A stretch of 6,372 nucleotides of DNA from Planococcaceae bacterium UBA3378 (GTDB lineage: Bacteria; Bacillota; Bacilli; Bacillales_A; Planococcaceae), in NCBI GenBank assembly GCA_002359075.1, contig DEQA01000243.1, positions 1 through 6,372 on the forward strand. Direction: 5' to 3'. A model generated the notes under the pieces. The model was not told the DNA's origin. It was given only the letters and a program-made list of their open reading frames with translations, and did no database searches. The position numbers were made by a program, and so were the translations under genes. Positions 4,662 to 6,372 of this stretch are shown here, piece after piece (the stretch's first letter is position 1; each line of letters begins with the position of its first letter).

Positions 4662-5994
4662 GCCGCTTCCCTGCCTTCCTGAAGGCCTGCTTAATGTGGA
4701 ATGTTTTCGTCTCCTTATAAATCTCTTCTTCCTGGCCTCCCAGCTGAATTGCCCGGAGATAAACGTCTCTTATATTGTGCAGTGATTTCACACCTTTTAG
4801 CTGAATATACCGGTTTTGCTCATTTGATGTAGTAAACCATAAGTTATTTGCCGGCAGCACCTCTAATAATCGAAGGTTATGCGAGGTGAAGAACAGCTGC
4901 CCCTGCCCTGTCTCATCAATAATGCGCAGCAGCTCTCCAAGCAAATACTCAAATACGCCCGAATCCAGTTCATCAATGACAATACAGGCATTCGGTTTAT
5001 TATAGACAGCTATTAAAGCACTCAAAATGGAAATAATTTTTAAAATCCCTTCTGATTCGGTACGAAGGGGAAGCACACGACCGTTCCGATTCGATAAAAA
5101 CTCAAAGCGCACACCAAGTTTTCCATCATCCATCGTCTGCTCTGTAATTTCCTGTATATCGATTGTCAGACTTGGGATGATAGCGGACAGCAGCTCATTT
5201 GTCTGCTTAATGAGCTGTACCAGCGTTTCATAAAGCGGCTTAGGAAGCAGTGCCGGTCCTGATAGATCATAAGGGATCATGCCGTGTGTCTTGTCCAAAT
5301 AAACACTAAAGGGCATGATATATTTCGTCAGAATGAGACCAACTTCTGCATTATTAATAACAAGCAGATCACGATTAAAATCCACTGCAATGTTTTCAAT
5401 CAGCTGCCATTCCAAATCACCAAGACGGTCCTGTAAGATAGGTTTCAGCTCCTTATGAAAAATAAAGGATGCATTTTCCCTTTCGGCTAAATGACTCGTC
5501 ACCATCATCGAAATCCGGATTTTTTCATCCATTCCTTCTAAAGAGCGTGTGCGGATTTGCAGATGCATTTCATCCTTCTTCACTAAAACCTTCCTTCGCT
5601 TTCCGGGCACATTTTCGCGGTAAGACAGCTGCTCAAAGACAGGATAAAGCCGTTCTTCCCCTCTTGCCAGCTCCACTTGATATTGAAGAAAAAATTCTCC
5701 TGCTGTATTACGGACTAGAAAGTCAAAGGTCAGCTTTGCCCGCTCATTTCCTGAATGAATAATGTATTTATCGTTACGCGGCAATTTTTTTGTGATGCCG
5801 CCGCTTGAAATAAGCCTTTTCAGCAGCTCGAATGCATTGACGACCGTCGTTTTTCCCGAACCGTTCTGTCCATACAGTCCAACGACATTAGATCGAGTAA
5901 GCGTCTCAAAATCAGCCTGAACTTGAATTTGCCCAAATTCAACATTTTTCATATTTTCAATTATGAGCCGCTGAACCTTTACGATTGTCTCCAT
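4654..5994 (-). CDS. AAA/ABC-type ATPase (AAA_15/AAA_21, RloA/AbiLi/AriA-like), sensor partner of the TOPRIM protein
   Basis: Cytosolic ATPase with an SMC/Rad50/OLD-like head, probably the sensor or scaffold that controls the downstream TOPRIM protein during phage infection. Seen: 446 aa. The N-terminal strand LIIENMKNVEFGQIQV (10-25) is typical of the AAA_15/COG1106 group. Walker A is GQNGSGKT at 42-49. A signature-like RTESEGILK at 311-319 is followed by Walker B CIVIDELD at 337-344, with catalytic Glu342 and the D-loop DSG. The switch His372 is in FFTSHN. The section between Walker A and the signature (about 260 aa) shows no long heptad pattern, so this is a short OLD-like lobe and not a long Rad50-style coiled coil. 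There is no fused TOPRIM domain, unlike GajA or OLD; that function is in the next gene, with an 8-bp overlap. The ATG at 5994 has AGGTGA four bases upstream. Confidence 0.88.
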   Translation of the reverse strand: METIVKVQRLIIENMKNVEFGQIQVQADFETLTRSNVVGLYGQNGSGKTTVVNAFELLKRLISSGGITKKLPRNDKYIIHSGNERAKLTFDFLVRNTAGEFFLQYQVELARGEERLYPVFEQLSYRENVPGKRRKVLVKKDEMHLQIRTRSLEGMDEKIRISMMVTSHLAERENASFIFHKELKPILQDRLGDLEWQLIENIAVDFNRDLLVINNAEVGLILTKYIMPFSVYLDKTHGMIPYDLSGPALLPKPLYETLVQLIKQTNELLSAIIPSLTIDIQEITEQTMDDGKLGVRFEFLSNRNGRVLPLRTESEGILKIISILSALIAVYNKPNACIVIDELDSGVFEYLLGELLRIIDETGQGQLFFTSHNLRLLEVLPANNLWFTTSNEQNRYIQLKGVKSLHNIRDVYLRAIQLGGQEEEIYKETKTFHIKQAFRKAGKRHE

Positions 5995-6018
5995 ACAATC
6001 ACCTGCTTTTTTTCGTTT

Positions 6019-6047
6019 ATTCTATCCATTTTTCTCAGGAAAATTAA
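6019..6047 (-). promoter_or_regulatory. Putative promoter of the ATPase-TOPRIM operon
   Basis: On the minus strand TAGAAT (6024-6019, 5 of 6 matches to TATAAT) lies 25 bp before the ATPase start, giving a leader of about 18 nt. The hexamer 17 bp upstream is TTAATT, only 3 of 6 to TTGACA. The surrounding 5995-6095 stretch is AT-rich and has no gene I can support. Because a terminator lies just upstream, some promoter for the module must be in this roughly 100-bp interval. Confidence 0.4.
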
Positions 6048-6095
6048 CGTTCATTTATTTTCTTCTTTCAGATCAATCCATTTTCATCCCATAAA

Positions 6096-6134
6096 CAATA
6101 AAAACCACTTCCAGGGGAAAATCCCGTGAGTGGT
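6096..6134 (-). terminator. Rho-independent terminator of the right-edge gene
   Basis: On the minus strand ACCACT (6134-6129) pairs with AGTGGT (6109-6104), and the interior folds further through GGGA/TCCC with a 3-nt loop. TTTTTATTG follows directly. It lies about 42 nt after the tandem stop codons of the broken gene at 6177 and upstream of the ATPase promoter, so it isolates the defence-type operon from upstream transcription. Confidence 0.8.
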
Positions 6135-6176
6135 CTACTCATTATAAAATGTTTGCTCCGACGGGGCAGAGGCTTA

Positions 6177-6372
6177 TTAATCAATTGTCTTTGCCTGCTT
6201 GAGCAATTGATCGAAACGCTGAATAAAATCATTGGCTTTCGCAATATCTTCTTTTTTTGTTTGATGCACCCCCACAAATTCAGTTATCCAAAATCATCAA
6301 TAGTTTTAAAACCGTTAGTTCGCGCTACATACGTAAAGAGTTCCCGAAGGAACTTGCCCCTTACTATTGGAA
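6177..6372 (-). pseudogene. 3' end of an unrecognised gene interrupted by a one-base frameshift
   Basis: From the right edge one minus-strand frame is open for 28 codons and reads like protein (RGKFLRELFTYVARTNG, then FKTIDDFG) before TAA at 6286-6284. The frame one base back is then open from about 6290 down to TAA TAA at 6179-6174. It reads WITEFVGVHQTKKEDIAK and ends in an amphipathic helix, FIQRFDQLLKQAKTID. Adding one T to the TTTT run at 6293-6290 would join both parts as DDF-WITEF. A properly placed terminator follows, which supports a real gene end here. The short frames could be chance, so confidence is moderate. The break could be a true mutation, a homopolymer sequencing error or a -1 frameshift. 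I recognise no family in the roughly 65 residues, and the 5' part is outside the window. Confidence 0.5.

Noticed and set aside
4654..5994. Calling the ATPase gene Gabija GajA or a full OLD nuclease
   Set aside because: GajA and OLD proteins carry the TOPRIM domain fused after the ATPase; here the ATPase ends at 446 aa and the TOPRIM-like part is a separate gene, with no UvrD-like GajB helicase beside it.
1..6372. CRISPR array, tRNA, rRNA, insertion sequence or integrase
   Set aside because: I found no regularly spaced repeats, no cloverleaf or CCA-like ends, and no transposase or recombinase motifs on either strand.

Overview
The window looks like chromosomal DNA of an endospore-forming member of the Bacillales (Bacillaceae or Planococcaceae, Lysinibacillus/Solibacillus-like). 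The reasons are a close SleL/YaaH spore-cortex hydrolase, a secreted SGNH hydrolase carrying an S-layer-homology (SLH) segment, a CtaG-type caa3 oxidase assembly protein, purine-rich GGGGG/GGAGG ribosome-binding sites and AT-rich intergenic DNA. Every gene I accept is on the minus strand, so transcription runs from high to low coordinates.

Layout in transcription order. (1) 6372-6177: the 3' end of an unrecognised gene that can only be read continuously with a one-base frameshift, followed by a rho-independent terminator at about 6134-6096. (2) 5994-3936: a two-gene operon with an 8-bp overlap. It encodes an AAA/ABC-type ATPase and a small TOPRIM-like protein of the RloB/AbiLii type. This resembles the ATPase+TOPRIM anti-phage modules AbiL, RloA/RloB and PARIS. 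(3) 3935-3741: an intergenic stretch with a strong 15-bp bulged hairpin and a 28-bp near-perfect palindrome over the probable promoter of the next operon. (4) 3740-2545: a translationally coupled pair of membrane proteins, DUF2243 then a CtaG-type assembly protein, closed by a perfect 14-bp terminator stem. (5) 2353-1055: sleL, with a 10-bp hairpin in its leader and a weak terminator-like hairpin across its stop codon. (6) 885-1: the 5' part of an SGNH/GDSL hydrolase with signal peptide, catalytic blocks and the start of an SLH domain. It begins at a TTG placed directly after an in-frame ATG-TAG, and it runs off the left edge.

These are separate functional blocks: cell-surface hydrolysis, spore germination, respiratory-enzyme assembly and a probable phage-defence cassette. 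The defence-like cassette is the most interesting part. It lies between a damaged gene and ordinary chromosomal genes, as expected of accessory DNA, but I see no integrase, tRNA or flanking direct repeat that would define an island. Product calls rest on motif recognition and recalled family features, not on database searches.
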